Source: Acanthochlamys bracteata (lineage: Eukaryota > Streptophyta > Magnoliopsida > Pandanales > Velloziaceae). From it: DNA of 64,000 bases. Positions 23,804 to 35,216 of this stretch are shown here, piece by piece; position 1 is the stretch's first letter; each line of letters starts with the position of its first letter. Both the position numbers and the translations under genes were made by a program. The DNA is taken from contig CM034129.1 of assembly GCA_019914995.1 (NCBI GenBank), forward strand, positions 11,091,725-11,155,724, in the 5' to 3' direction. The notes below the pieces were generated by a model. It was not told the origin of the DNA. It was given only the letters and a program-made list of their open reading frames with translations, and did not search any database.

Positions 23804-25492
23804 TCACTGAATGTTACAACCACCCGAGTCCTGGCCACGCCGGACGTTACCATAGGCCGAAAGTTCTAGAAGGTCCATATCTCTTCCTGCAATATATAAG
23901 AGATGCACGTTAGAGAGTGTGATGTTCACTTGCGGTGTATCTATTGGCCTTTGCGCTCTGGCAAAACTACTTGAAACGTGTGAAAATCTGAAAGAATAAA
24001 CGCTTTGCAATTACCTGAAACTCTGCAGTAAGCACTCTTGTTTACGAGTTCTGATTTGGATACCTCAGTCCTGTTTCCCTTTGCTCGATTGACAGTTGCC
24101 TGCAGAAGAATAGAAAACCTGATACAGCTACGCAGACCTAAGATGCTATTTCACATTCCTGCAATCTGCGGGAAACAGAATGTCGACATATCCCCAAACA
24201 GTTGGTATGAATTCTTTTCTTCAACCCCTTCCATCATTTTGCTGAAAGCTGCCCATCCTAACTACTTTTTCAGTGATAGCTGATGCACTACGTTTCAAAA
24301 CTGAAAGTTAAATAGATTAATGTAGATCAACCCTCTTTCTCTCTAACGAAAAGAGCATAACCATCAATACCGACAATATCAGCAAAACCAGAACAATCAG
24401 GAGCTATTTGTTTGTTTGAAAGAACAATGGTTGTGCTCAAGTGTACAAAATTGCAAGAAATCATAGAGTATTCTATCACCATAAGCTCTAATATGAAGTA
24501 ATTTCCTTTTATTTGCGTGATAAATTTCAAACCATCCATTCAAGCAAAGTGAGACAAGATCCAACAGAAAGAGGAGAATCGATGAATTTACCTGCAAAAC
24601 CTGACAATTCTCCAACGAGCTCTTCCCTCCCTGAGTTTTACGAAAAACTGACAAACGTTACGCATTGCGGAGTTTTTCCCTTAACAACAAGAAATATAAA
24701 ACACAAGGCAACCTTACGAAAAATCTCTTCGAGACGGGTAGAAACCATTGAATATAAAAACTAGAGATTGTAAACAATAGTAATCTACCAAGACAAACAG
24801 TATTTTCTTGTTTAGGTTATTTTAATTTTATTGAGAAAAACAAACATTACCATTTAAAACAGAGAAGACAACTTCAGAAGCCACAATGTTCTCTTAAGAT
24901 TTTGTAATTTTCAAATCGAACTAAAATTTAACAGTCTTTTAGAAAAAACAAGTAGTTCTAATAGTGGCAAAAACCTGAACGGCCAACAGCACTGTATTGG
25001 AGTATAGCATTCGACAGATGTAAGACTCCTAGGAAATCGGAAGTGTTCCTTCGGTTTTTGTTTGTTTTCTTTTGGGTAGGATAGAACAAGCATTCCCTTC
25101 GGTTATCGATCTAAAGTAAAGAAGTAACTTTTGAAAGAAACAAAGTGAAAGACTAGAGAATTTCTTTTTATAACCTTTGAGAAGGGCTGGATATGGTCGT
25201 AGTCGTAGCAGAGACAGCCGGGGCAACCCACGAGCTTACGGAACACCAGATTACCAAGCGCGTCTCTCCGCCACCGTTCAGGGTCTCTCCCACGAACCTT
25301 CTCCGCTTTCTCCCAACACTGCTGCTTCACAGCTTGAGGAAAGCTTCTCGGGTTAAAGTCCTCCACCACCACCGCCGCTGCGACGTCAGCATATTCCGTG
25401 TCCAAGTAAGGAGAACGACCTGTGAGAGTGGCAGCGGTCGCCGGTGACCGGCGGCGCCGTGGATTGCTGCTGCTCCGTTGCCCAGTCTTCAT
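23804..25492 (-). CDS. Plant HNH-nuclease-like protein
   Basis: Four exons on the minus strand: 25492-25175, 24630-24592, 24099-24015 and 23886-23804. All phases close to give 174 residues. The N-terminus (1-40) is Arg/Ser/Thr-rich and could target an organelle. A conserved plant block FNPRSFPQAVKQQCWEKA (46-63) is followed by a treble-clef HNH core: CPGCLCYDYDHIQPFSK (90-106, with DH at 99-100), GGKSSLENCQVLQ (N114), and ATVNRAKGNRTE (N123, R124, K126). The C-terminus is GRDMDLLELSAYGNVRRGQD. Two CxxC-like cysteines could bind zinc. HNH proteins cut or nick nucleic acids; the catalytic His and Asn seem present, but the substrate is unknown. Start chosen at the first ATG in the open frame. 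Middle exons are tiny (39 and 85 bases), so the gene is easily missed. Confidence 0.8.
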
Positions 25493-26139
25493 CTCAGGGA
25501 GCACACGAAGTGAACGAACCAAGAAAGCAGCGAGCTTTAATTTCTTTTCGGGCCTAAAGTCCTAAGCCTATCCACCCGAAAGACCCGTAGTCAAAGCCCG
25601 TTATCACTTCCACCAGAAGTGATTTCCTGAAAAAGTTGCATTGGAATTATAGAAGAAAGATTAATTATAGACATAGAATACTCGAATTCGAAGAAAGAAA
25701 AACGCGTAAAAGGCAAATTGTGAGGTAGATAATAATAATAATAGAACCGAAACGAGACTGGACTGTGAGTCTACTGAGTTGTCGTTGCTGCTAACTTCAA
25801 ACTGACCTTCTAAACAATTACGTAACAATCAAATACTTGACAGGAAGGAAGAAACGATATATGCATTGCAGAATCATTTCTGGTAAGAAACAAGTAGGTG
25901 TTCATGCGTTAAAAATAATTCATGGAAGAAAGGAAGTTGTACAACACCTTAAATGAGTTTCGCCAAATTTTCTATTCCATTTCCGGCATGGAATCTTCAG
26001 GCCCTGTCTCACAAGTTGGGAACTTTTGAAACCAAATGAAACACAAAGGCAGCTTCCTCCCTCTGCAGAAACAGCTGTCTTATTTAAAATCTTGATTTCA
26101 TTTCATTTTCAAACAACAACCATGCCAATGCCTGCTTCC
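25493..26139. other. Divergent promoter region, HNH-like and CML
   Basis: No coding exon seen. The right end carries the TATA box of the calmodulin-like gene. Confidence 0.45.
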
Positions 26140-26147
26140 TATAAATA
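26140..26147 (+). promoter_or_regulatory. TATA box of the CML gene
   Basis: TATAAATA lies 93 bases before the calmodulin-like start codon, predicting a leader of about 65 bases. Confidence 0.5.
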
Positions 26148-26239
26148 TCCTCCAGTTCTACCACCAAGGCATATTAAGAACAAACCATCCGCTAGCTACT
26201 AAGTCTAAATAAAAATTATTCTCGAAGTCCGTAAAAACA

Positions 26240-26779
26240 ATGGTACCTTACTCATTGCCTGACCTCGTAGGATTTTTCTTCCACCATACTGTCTTCTACT
26301 GGGTAGTCACATCACAGAAGCTCTTCCACAGATTGCTGCCTGCTCTAGTTACATGCTCAGTGGTGACAAGCGACGAGAAACAGGCGAAGAATGCACTCAG
26401 CAAGTCTGAGGAAGACGCCTCAATGCTGAGAAGAGAAGACTTGGAGATGGTTATGCAGAGGATGGGGATCTATTCTGGAAAAGAAGATGGGCAGTTTAAA
26501 GAGTATACAAGCATCCATGAGATCAATGCCATGTTTGAGGACAACGAGCCAAGTCTGCAAGAAGTGAGGGAAGCCTTTTCCGCGTTCGACCAGAACGATG
26601 ATGGCTTTATAGATGCATTGGAGCTGAAGAGTTTTCTTTCCAAGATGGGACTCGACAAAGGTTTGTGCCTGGATGCATGCCAAGAGATAATCATGGCATA
26701 TGATGAGAACGAAGACCGAAGGATTGATTTCAGCGAGTTTGTCAAGTTGATGGAGACAGCTTTTGCTGAGAATTTTTGA
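26240..26779 (+). CDS. Calmodulin-like protein with hydrophobic N-terminus (CML45/46 type)
   Basis: A single exon of 179 residues. Residues 9-40 are strongly hydrophobic and aromatic (LVGFFFHHTVFYWVV) and could anchor the protein to a membrane. After an acidic, poorly conserved middle come two EF-hands: DQNDDGFIDALE (117-128), with all canonical ligand positions, and DENEDRRIDFSE (155-166), where the usual Gly at loop position 6 is Arg. Overall plan and length match the CML45/CML46 group of Arabidopsis, which are calcium sensors without enzymatic activity. Binding at the second hand may be weaker. The partner is unknown. TATA box at 26140-26147. Confidence 0.88.
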   Translation: MVPYSLPDLVGFFFHHTVFYWVVTSQKLFHRLLPALVTCSVVTSDEKQAKNALSKSEEDASMLRREDLEMVMQRMGIYSGKEDGQFKEYTSIHEINAMFEDNEPSLQEVREAFSAFDQNDDGFIDALELKSFLSKMGLDKGLCLDACQEIIMAYDENEDRRIDFSEFVKLMETAFAENF

Positions 26780-27822
26780 CACAAGTTATCCGTGCATTGT
26801 GTAAAACAGTTAAATCAGAAAATTCCTGAAATAAGAAAGCACTCAATCCGCTACTCACAAAGTCTTTATCACCGTATTGACTCTTTGCCATTTTCTCCGG
26901 TAGCTTCTATCAGTGAAAATGACAGTCAGATTTCAATTAGAATGAGATATCTGAAACCTTCATGACCTCTCAATAAAGAAGAGGTCTTATGAGAGTTGCA
27001 TATTAATTTAATCACTGAGATGTTTGATTTCAAAAGACATAAAATAATAATACATTCGGAACACAGGTACAAGGCGTAGTGTATTAATGCTTCCTTAGTG
27101 ACCCCAAGAAGATTGTTTCCATCATACAACAGGTTGGCAATAACTGTGATTGTACCTGGAAAACCAATCAGCAGAATCCTGAAGAGCGCTCTTTGGGATT
27201 TGATCTCATTGATTTTAATACTTTCCTGCAAAACAGTACGCGTATACTATTAATGTCAACTCCCACGAAACTTCTAAGTGCATGAAGAACTGTTAAAAAG
27301 AAAGCATCCCCCCAACCATAGGTAGGGAACAGCTTCAATGGTAGTTACAATTCCATCAAATAAGTATGATTAAGTATTCAGTATACAGAACCCTATTATA
27401 ATTTGCTTGGTCTATTTGATGCAACTCTGGATGTACTCTTGTAATATTAGGCGCTCAAGGAATATTACCTGTGAATTATCGCCTGCGGAAAAGGAAAAAA
27501 AAGAACCTCTTTTGAAGTGTGTTCTGTAGAAAAAGATTCCCTAAAAGCTCACAACAAGAGCATCCCAAGAAAACTTGCAGCCTGCTCAAAGTCAGAAATT
27601 TCATATACCAATGCATATCCCCACAATTATATTTCCTAGCAGCATAACTTTTTATTATCTCTCTGTTCTGGATCTTGTCGAACAGCAGAAACCTAGAAGG
27701 TTACAGAATTATGACAAAGTCACCGTATTAATTGGCAAGTTGAAAAAATGGAGCGTAAGGAAATGGTCGGCTTAATGATATTTTATTTGTTTCCTTCTCA
27801 AAATCAGAATTCAAAAATCTTA
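26780..27822. other. Intergenic with a possible orphan exon
   Basis: CML 3' sequence, then spacer. On the minus strand about 27060-27225 is open and reads like a membrane segment (FRILLIGFPGTITVIANLL) after a consensus-like acceptor. I recognise no family and no neighbouring exons, so it may be a gene remnant or chance. Confidence 0.3.
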
Positions 27823-28508
27823 GTCTTTGTTTGAATGATAGATAGAAATGAAAAATGATGGTGAAGTAAATCATTTCTCCATATCTACCTACTTTGGTAA
27901 CATATCATTAATGGAAAGGATGAAGAACTACTCCCCATCTTTTCAACTGTTTAATAATTAAATGTGTACATATCAATTTAGTGGGTACATATAGTGACAA
28001 GAGGGGAAGTAATTGCTTTCCCTCTTGTCTTTTTATTTTTTTAAAATATTTTTAATATTTATTTATAATTTAATATTTATTTTTTATTTAATATTTTTAA
28101 ATTAAGATATACTATTTTTTATTATAATAATTTAAAATTTTTTATATTTATTAATTTTAATTAGTGAGAAAATAATAAAATTATATGATTAGTTTTTATA
28201 TTTAATAATTGATATAATTTTAGATTAATATAAAAAATTAATTTAAAAGTTATATTAATAAAGTTTATTTAGATTATATTAATAAATTAGTTAAAATTAT
28301 ATTAATAAAAATAATATTAATATAATAAATAAGGGTATTTGAGTTTTTTATAAAAAGTTTACTTTTATTACTTATTCATTTATCCATCTATCAAAACATA
28401 GTTAATTTATTATCCTCACTATATACCCAAACATCGTAAGATTAATTAACTATTCTTTCCTATCCGTCATCTTACTCTTATTTCTTACCTATGAATCCAA
28501 ACATACCC
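27823..28508. mobile_element. Tourist/PIF-Harbinger-like MITE
   Basis: A 686-base non-coding element flanked by TTA on both sides (27820-27822 and 28509-28511), the target duplication of PIF/Harbinger elements. Left end GTCTTTGTTTGAATGATAG and the reverse complement of the right end GGGTATGTTTGGATTCATAG form an imperfect terminal inverted repeat, with the TTTG core typical of Tourist MITEs. The interior (about 28030-28380) is almost pure A and T and encodes nothing. Divergence between the ends suggests it is not recent. Confidence 0.6.
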
Positions 28509-28511
28509 TTA

Positions 28512-29031
28512 AACTACATTTACATAACCGTCTTCAATAGAAAGAAAACATAGCATACAAAGCAGTTTTATACTGGGAAATTGATTGAAATCAAGAAGCT
28601 TGTCTAAACCTTAAGTTTAACATGTACTAGACATGACATAAAATGGGTTGCAAATTTGAGGCTGCACTCATTTCATGGATTTGTATTATTATTGCAAGAG
28701 ATGCGAGGAACATGTCAGTGGACAAGAATAAAAATGGAACTGGTTGTATCTTTAAGTAGAGCAACATCATAACGGCTGAGGAAGATATTTACCCTCGTAA
28801 TGCCCCATAAAGTATCCTATCAATTTTATTTTTTTAGTAAAAAACAAATAAAAATTATTGGCCCTTCTATAACTTACGTGGAGCTCAGTTATAATGGACA
28901 ATTAAAAGTTGTTTGTTCATCCAAGGACCATATATTTGAGGTCATTTGCTATTTTAAGTAAATAATCCCATCAAGACTCACCAAAGAACTAATATCTCCA
29001 AAGCATTCGTTACCTCTGGTTTTACAAAATT
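28512..29031. other. Intergenic, no gene
   Basis: AT-rich spacer and the likely 3' untranslated region of the DYW-type PPR gene. No structure noticed. Confidence 0.45.
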
Positions 29032-31221
29032 TCACCAGTAATCGTCGCAAGAACAACTGCCAACTTCAAAGCAGTGGAACCGGCTGACATCTCTGACTAC
29101 TATTTTCCTTCGAGTAAGAGTTGAGAGAAGTTTGACAGCAACGTGGCAATCATCACACATCCGGAGGTTCTTTATAACATGGATGGGTGCTCCTGGAGGC
29201 AAAGAAATAAGTGCAAAAGCAATAGCCAGCTTCTCGCTGTGATAGATAAGATATTCTTCCTTCTGCTCTTCTTCAACATCGTGCAGAACACTAGCAATGT
29301 TGGGGACATAACCAAGAATCTTGATCTCAGAAATAAATTCTTTCAACTTCTTGATTATCTGGTTCATCATTGGGTGCTTCTTGTCTTCTGAGGAAAAGAC
29401 ATGGGTCTCATTCCTAACTTGTGTCCAGCTGACTCCAGGTTCCTTCTTCATATCTCTGCACTTCATCAACTTCCGGACCTTGACAACTCCATCCCACCTG
29501 TTTGCCTTAGCATACATGTTGGACAACAAAATATATGTACCTACATCATTAGGATTGAGCTGAAGTATTTGTTCAGCTACTTGCCACCCAAGACTGAAGT
29601 TTTTATGCACTTGGCACGCAGTTAACAATGTTCTCCATGCAACAATGTCCCACTCGATATTTGTCTTTTGCATGTACATCTGAGCTTCATCAAGTTTCCC
29701 AGCTCGGCATAAAAGCCCAACCATACAAGTGTGATGTTCTATGCCTGGTCTTATACCCAACTCCTTCATGAGACAATCTACATAATAGATTCCTTTTTCC
29801 AGGAGACCTAGATGGGCACAAGCTGATAGTACTGGCACAAAGGTCACATATGATGGAACCATCCCCTCTCTTAGCATGTTATCAAAAGAATCCAAAGCCT
29901 CCTGAGCGAGGCCATGATGTGAATAACCTGCAATTATGGAATTCCAGGAGATGATGTCCTTGCAGATCATGCCCATGAATACCCTTCGTGCATCATCAAT
30001 GCTTCCGCTCTTAGTATACATGTTAATCAATGCATTTCTGACATTCAAGTATGACTTATTCCCAGATTTCTCTGCCTGCACATGTAGTGCATCTCCTGTT
30101 TTCAGAAACGACAATCCAGCACAAGAATTTAGTGCAACAGCATAGCTAACATTGGTTGGCTGCAGTCCATCAGCTCCCATTTTCAAGAATAATTTCAAAG
30201 CTTCCTCGAAGTAATCATTTTGTGCACAGACAGCTATAAAGGCAGTCCATGAGACGACATTCCTGCATGACCATTCATCAAAAGCACGCTTAGCATTTGA
30301 TACATCACTGCACTTCCCATACATATCTATAATAGCACTGCCCACGAACTCACTAGAGGACATACCTCTCTTATGGACATGGCAGTGGACTTGGTTTCCA
30401 AGATTCAAATATCTGGCATCTGAGCAAATGCTAAAAACTGCCAAATAAGTCATAAGATCCCAAACGAGAACCTCAGGAACTATGCTTTGTACGATATCCA
30501 ATGCATCAGATAGATGTCCCTGCTCCAAGTACCCATTAATCAAGGAATTGCAAGCAAATACATCAAACTCGCGCATACTTTCAAAAACTTTAGATGCATC
30601 TTCAACACTCCCGCATCTTGAATACAAATTAAGAAGAGAATTTCTGACGTAGGAGTGACATAGCAAACCAGATTTCCATGCATGAGCATGGCACTGTTTC
30701 CCCTCCTCAAGTGCCTGCAAATCTGAACAAGAAGCGAGCGCAGTCGTTAGCACATACTCATTAAGGAACGCCGACGTTCCATCAGAATCCACAGATTTAA
30801 GCAGGCTAAGTGCTTCCAAAGGTGACCCTTCATGGAAGTATCCGGCCATAAGAGCTCCGCAAGAAACAGCGTTCCTCTCGGGCATTGCATCGAACAAATT
30901 GTGAGCAAGACGGATATCTCCACATTTCGCATAGAAATTGATAAGATGGTTGGAGTTGATGGTATCCAAGTGATCGGTTTTGGTCAACTGAGCTTGCAAA
31001 GCTTTGCCTAGCTTCAAGTTCTTGGTTCCAATGAAGCTTTTTAGCAGACTTGAAATATTTTGGCGGGAAATTAACGGTCTTAACGTTGGGGAAGGAATGT
31101 AGCGGGTAAGCAGAGCCAGACCTTCACCAAACATTTGACTGAATCGAATTCCAACTCCCAAACCAAAACCGTGAAACCAATCAAGCAAACACTTGTTGAA
31201 TGGGTTTGGGCCATGATCCAT
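29032..31221 (-). CDS. DYW-type pentatricopeptide repeat protein
   Basis: An intronless 729-residue PLS-class PPR protein. Such proteins bind organellar RNA by their repeats and convert specific cytidines to uridine with the C-terminal DYW deaminase. Repeats fill about residues 85-560 (typical starts VFVGSAIIDMYGKC-like and NALINMYTKSGSIDDARRVF). E and E+ motifs follow (EPGVSW). The deaminase has the zinc motif HSE (661-663) with CDDCH (689-693), then RFHCFEVGSCSCDDYW at the end, so all catalytic and zinc residues are present. The N-terminus is unusual for an organelle signal; the second methionine at residue 30 (MFGEGLALLTRYIPSPTLRP) gives a better presequence and may be the real start. It is divergent from the ligase gene, about 320 bases away. 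Target site unknown. Confidence 0.93.
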   Translation of the reverse strand: MDHGPNPFNKCLLDWFHGFGLGVGIRFSQMFGEGLALLTRYIPSPTLRPLISRQNISSLLKSFIGTKNLKLGKALQAQLTKTDHLDTINSNHLINFYAKCGDIRLAHNLFDAMPERNAVSCGALMAGYFHEGSPLEALSLLKSVDSDGTSAFLNEYVLTTALASCSDLQALEEGKQCHAHAWKSGLLCHSYVRNSLLNLYSRCGSVEDASKVFESMREFDVFACNSLINGYLEQGHLSDALDIVQSIVPEVLVWDLMTYLAVFSICSDARYLNLGNQVHCHVHKRGMSSSEFVGSAIIDMYGKCSDVSNAKRAFDEWSCRNVVSWTAFIAVCAQNDYFEEALKLFLKMGADGLQPTNVSYAVALNSCAGLSFLKTGDALHVQAEKSGNKSYLNVRNALINMYTKSGSIDDARRVFMGMICKDIISWNSIIAGYSHHGLAQEALDSFDNMLREGMVPSYVTFVPVLSACAHLGLLEKGIYYVDCLMKELGIRPGIEHHTCMVGLLCRAGKLDEAQMYMQKTNIEWDIVAWRTLLTACQVHKNFSLGWQVAEQILQLNPNDVGTYILLSNMYAKANRWDGVVKVRKLMKCRDMKKEPGVSWTQVRNETHVFSSEDKKHPMMNQIIKKLKEFISEIKILGYVPNIASVLHDVEEEQKEEYLIYHSEKLAIAFALISLPPGAPIHVIKNLRMCDDCHVAVKLLSTLTRRKIVVRDVSRFHCFEVGSCSCDDYW

Positions 31222-31542
31222 TCAAAGGCCCACGTAACTCCTCCTTCTCCACCTATCTCCTCCAATCTCCGCCACCTCCGTCCGCCATTGCCAATCATTT
31301 CACCATTCAACTTGATATTTTGTTGAAGAACCACAGCAGGGTTTTAGAAAAAAATTGAGAATTTGGTGGTTCTTGGAGTTGTTTCAGGCTTCGAATTTTT
31401 AAGAAATTTGAGTCAGTGGAGTATTGGTTGGAACTGGGAAAACCAAGAAGAGCTCTGCAGATTTCAGTTTGAGCACCAGTTTCTAGGAAAGCCACAATCT
31501 TTGGTGAGTCTGGTGTAGTAAAATTTTGAAATTGAAGTTGGA
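31222..31542. other. Shared divergent promoter
   Basis: About 320 bases between the DYW gene (minus) and the ligase-family gene (plus). A CT-rich tract lies around 31230-31300. No TATA box is obvious, as is common for housekeeping organellar genes. Confidence 0.45.
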
Positions 31543-33499
31543 ATGGCATCAAGAGGTCTGCCACTGATGAATCTTGCAAGGATGAGAGGGGTTCCAATAC
31601 TGCAGCAGCTTCATATGGAGGAGAAGTTGCTCAGAACTTCTGGAGACAATTGGTGTATCATCAACGACGGTACCGAACTTCCAGCAATTGTCATGGGCTT
31701 GTCTGGGTAATCCTCAAAGAAATTTGTTTCCTCCTTTTTTTTGTGAATGCTTAAGTTCTTTTTGTAGTAAGCTGATTACTTTAAACTTTATGTTGATTTA
31801 GACTTAGTAAGATATTACCATGTTTATGCTCCTAGTTAAAATATGATGCATGTACTTGTAAGAGTACGTGCATTTCCCCATAATTACGAACTCATGCTTA
31901 AACAATCCCATCCTCGTTCTTCTTTCAATATAATCGAGCGTTGGAACTTTGGATTTTTGGTTATAGAGTTACATACAAATTTATGATATCTTAGCTATAG
32001 CAATATATGTGGAGCTAACATTGTTGGCTGAAAATTTTGTTGTAAGAGACTCAAATTTTTCTTTATTAGCTAGATTTGCACCTCTATGGTAAACAAGCAT
32101 GACTGACTGTGTTAGAAATAAGTTATTGTCAGGAAACCTCTTCAGCTTATTGACATCAAGTCTGTGATTCGAGATGGAATACCAGTCATCAGAAGGTTTA
32201 CCGGAGGAGGAACTGTGATAGTTGACAGTGAGACAATTTTTGTAACTATCATTTGCAACAAGAGTGCTCTTCCTGGAGTCCAGCCATATCCCAAATCAAT
32301 AATGTCCTGGTCGGGCCAGTTGTATGAGGAAGTGTTTCGAGGCTGCTCCGGTTTCCATCTCTGTGAGAATGGTACGTTAGAGAAGAATCCGACATCAATC
32401 TGCAATCCTAGATGCTTGGTGGCTGTTGATGCTCGGATCACTTCTGTGAAATTGGATATTATCACCTTGTCTTGCTAAGAAAAAATTGCTTTAAACCTTC
32501 TTACACTGATCTGGAGCATTTCATATAGAAATCATCTATAGTTTTTTGGTCATAAGTAATGAGCTTCAGGCTTTCATGTGCATCACTTTAGGTAGTCTAC
32601 TTCTTGCTATGTTAACTTCATAAGTGAAGGGCAACAAATATAGAATGAATCCAACTTGAGGTGATACCTTTTCTACTAAGGTTGACCATTTCTGTCTCAA
32701 AGTTAATTGCCAAACTGTCTCTCAGTGGACTCTTATTCCTAAAGCCATTATAAATGTCTTATAGTAAGTTACGATTAAGAGCTTTAGTTTCCTACATTTT
32801 TCTGCACTTTTACCTCTTTGTTTAGGAATCACGTACGTGATGCGGAGGACTGTTCTTAGCATCCGGAAGTCAGTAATTTGACTCCAATTAACACACTCCC
32901 CAGAATATGTGCATCTTGTAGGCAGTAGCGATAGTTCAGCTTAAGTTCATCTAGTTTAGTGATTACTAACAGGTGATTTCAAGGATCTAAACTGCTCATC
33001 AGATATGACTACTTTCATGCTCATTTGACATGCAATTTGTTGTTGATGCTTTCAGATTATGCATTTGGTATCCGAAAATTTGCTGGCAACGCTCAGTCCG
33101 TCACCAGAAACAGGTGGATTCATCATACATCATTTCTATGGGACTACGATGTTAAAAAGATGGAGTACCTCAAACAACCTATACGTGCTCCAAAATACCG
33201 ATCTGTATGCTTTTGTTTCATTTTTGTCATTTTGTTTACAACCTTTCTCTGTAGATTTATACGAAATCTGTGTTTACCATTACCAGGCAAGAAATCATGC
33301 AGACTTCTTATGTAGAATGAAGGAGTATTTGCCAACCAGATCGACTTTCATAGACAGAACTGTTGCAGCTGTAAAGCAGAATTTCTCATTGGAACCCTTG
33401 GAGGTAGAAAAGATACTTCATTTTTCGGAGGCATCATATCCAAGCGCAACCAAGCTACTAACACTGCAGGAACTGGAAGGGTATCTACCCAAATTCTGA
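31543..33499 (+). CDS. Lipoate/biotin A/B protein ligase family protein
   Basis: Four exons (31543-31706, 32133-32371, 33056-33204, 33287-33499) give 254 residues. It matches the plant biotin/lipoate A/B ligase-family protein whose N-terminus is MASRGLPLMNLARMRGVPIL. Key blocks: QLHMEEKLLRT (about 22-32), the RRFTGGGTVIVD loop that in LplA-type enzymes helps bind lipoate and ATP, NAQSVTRNRWIHHTSFLWD, and a C-terminal Ser/Thr/Leu-rich part. The conserved RxxGGG and the NAQ lysine-region layout are as in LplA, although the catalytic lysine must be judged by alignment (FRKFAGNAQ-like: GIRKFAGNAQ). Lipoate attachment to mitochondrial or plastid dehydrogenases is the family role; substrate here is inferred. 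There is no strong transit peptide. Confidence 0.88.
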
Positions 33500-34150
33500 A
33501 AGCTTTTCACGCAACAGTATCAGCACTATGGCTACCTTCGATTTCTTTGTAGGCTTTATTCTTTCAAATTGTAGAACTCAAACATGAACTCCTTGTATGA
33601 AAATCAGTTTTAATCATTCTTTTATTTCTCTTCTACAATATAAGATTTTGTTGTTGGTTTATGCATGTACAGCTTTACAGCTGAATTTAGATTTTGAGAT
33701 GAAATGGTATATTCATCTCATAGAGTTATCAGTGAAAGAGTCTACTGGCTAGTATTCAGGTTTCACAGCTCGACTTCACTCCGTTTCGCTCTGTGCTTGT
33801 GACTTAACAGCTAGCTATGTTTATTTTCTTCTATTGCCATCCATTGATATCCTTCAGGATATCTTCTTTTTTGCTACTATGGTTGCCATGAATTTGAAGA
33901 TGTTTTTTCGACAAGATAAGCTCTTCTGACTAATGAGTAGTAACTGTAAGAGCTAAGAAACAGAGAACAGACAGACGGACACATAATGCTGCTGTACAAT
34001 TTTCACTTTCTCCTTTTGTCATGTTTGAATTACATGAAATTTGCTTCTCCTCCCTCACCCAAAAAAACACCCGATCATCAATCAAACTATCTCCACTACA
34101 TCTCCAACAAGTGAAAGTAATTCAAAAGAAAGAGGAATCTCTCTCTCTAC
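33500..34150. other. Convergent 3' regions, ligase gene and LHCA4
   Basis: AT-rich untranslated sequence; no exon noticed. Confidence 0.45.
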
Positions 34151-34984
34151 TCAGTTGCCCAGTGTTTGGATGATGGTGTTGTGCCATGGGTCAAAGAGGT
34201 GCTGCAGAAGGTTATCGAACGCTCCCTTTCCGGTGACGTTGTGCTGCACGATGAACCCGAGGAATGCCAGCATCGCCAATCTCCCTGCATAACACAAAAA
34301 TCCCATCCATTAGGCATCGATCATTCATTCATTCATCAAATGCTACAATTGATGGATCATGGCATTACCGTTGGCGAGCTCCTTCTCCTTGGCCTCAACT
34401 GTTGGAGCAAAGTTGAGAGGGTTGAAGATGCCGCCAGGGTACCCGACCTCGTTCGGTGGAAGGCTGTACTGCTTGAAAATTGGATCCTGGTTCACGCTGC
34501 CAGGGTTCTTGATATCTTGCCACCTTCTGATCTCAACATAGTGGAACAGTATGAACTCTATCACGAACAGCGTCGAAGACGAAGCAAAGTACTCGACTTT
34601 GCCTGCTTCGTACCATTCGGGCACGTTGATGAGCCCTATCTTTGTAAATAATTCAGGCAGAAGCATTCCTGCGACTCCCAGCATAGCCCACCTTCCGTTC
34701 ACAAGCTCCGCCTGCACGAACCATCTAAGGTTCTCCGGATCTTCCGCAAGTCCCAACGGGTCAAACCCGTTATCTCCTGGCAAACTTCCGTTGAGGTAAC
34801 CGGGAGAAGCAAGACCCGGAAGCCACTCTCCCTTCTTTGCTTCGACCTTCAATAAGGCACCACGTGTAGTAGCAGTAGTAGTAGGCCTAAAGGTGGAGAC
34901 CGGGAGGTTCTTATCGCCAGAGAGGAACCTGTTGGAAGAGCATGGCCTGAACCCGGCAAGGGAAGCCTGGGTAATTGCTGCCAT
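34151..34984 (-). CDS. LHCA4: Photosystem I antenna protein LHCA4
   Basis: A chlorophyll a/b-binding protein of the photosystem I antenna, in the thylakoid membrane. Two exons, 34984-34369 and 34284-34151, give 249 residues. Residues 1-48 form the transit peptide. The mature start [20 protein letters not shown] and blocks [20 protein letters not shown] (helix 1, with chlorophyll ligands E and R) and [20 protein letters not shown] (helix 3, across the splice) are diagnostic. Helix 2 holds [18 protein letters not shown]. Segment FFNQYSL-type features and the [16 protein letters not shown] loop match LHCA4 rather than LHCA1-3. In LHCA4 the chlorophyll ligand in helix 1 that gives far-red absorption is Asn, and NGRWAM is seen here (N97). 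The single intron is in the position seen in relatives. TATA box near 35095. Confidence 0.96.
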
Positions 34985-35091
34985 CTCTCTCTCTCTCGGG
35001 GGCCAAGTTTTAGTTAGAGAGATCGATGAAGGAGTTAGTAGCGGCTAGTGAGTGAGTGAGAGATGCAGAGGAGTGGTGCATGAGCTCTATG

Positions 35092-35099
35092 TAATATAC
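35092..35099 (-). promoter_or_regulatory. LHCA4 promoter: TATA box with upstream I-box
   Basis: On the minus strand TATATTAC lies about 110 bases before the start codon. Upstream at 35211-35216 the minus strand reads GATAAG, the I-box common in light-regulated photosynthesis genes, and a CCAAT box (minus-strand ATTGG, plus-strand CCAAT at about 35271) is further up. These fit light control but are short motifs. Confidence 0.4.
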
Positions 35100-35216
35100 T
35101 GCGGAAGAAGGAAATGTTGTGGACTGGAGTGTTCGGTGAAACCCGGAAGTTGAATCTTGGAGATTTTGGAGAACGGACGGACGGATTGCGGTGCTCATCT
35201 CCTCTCTCTCCTTATC

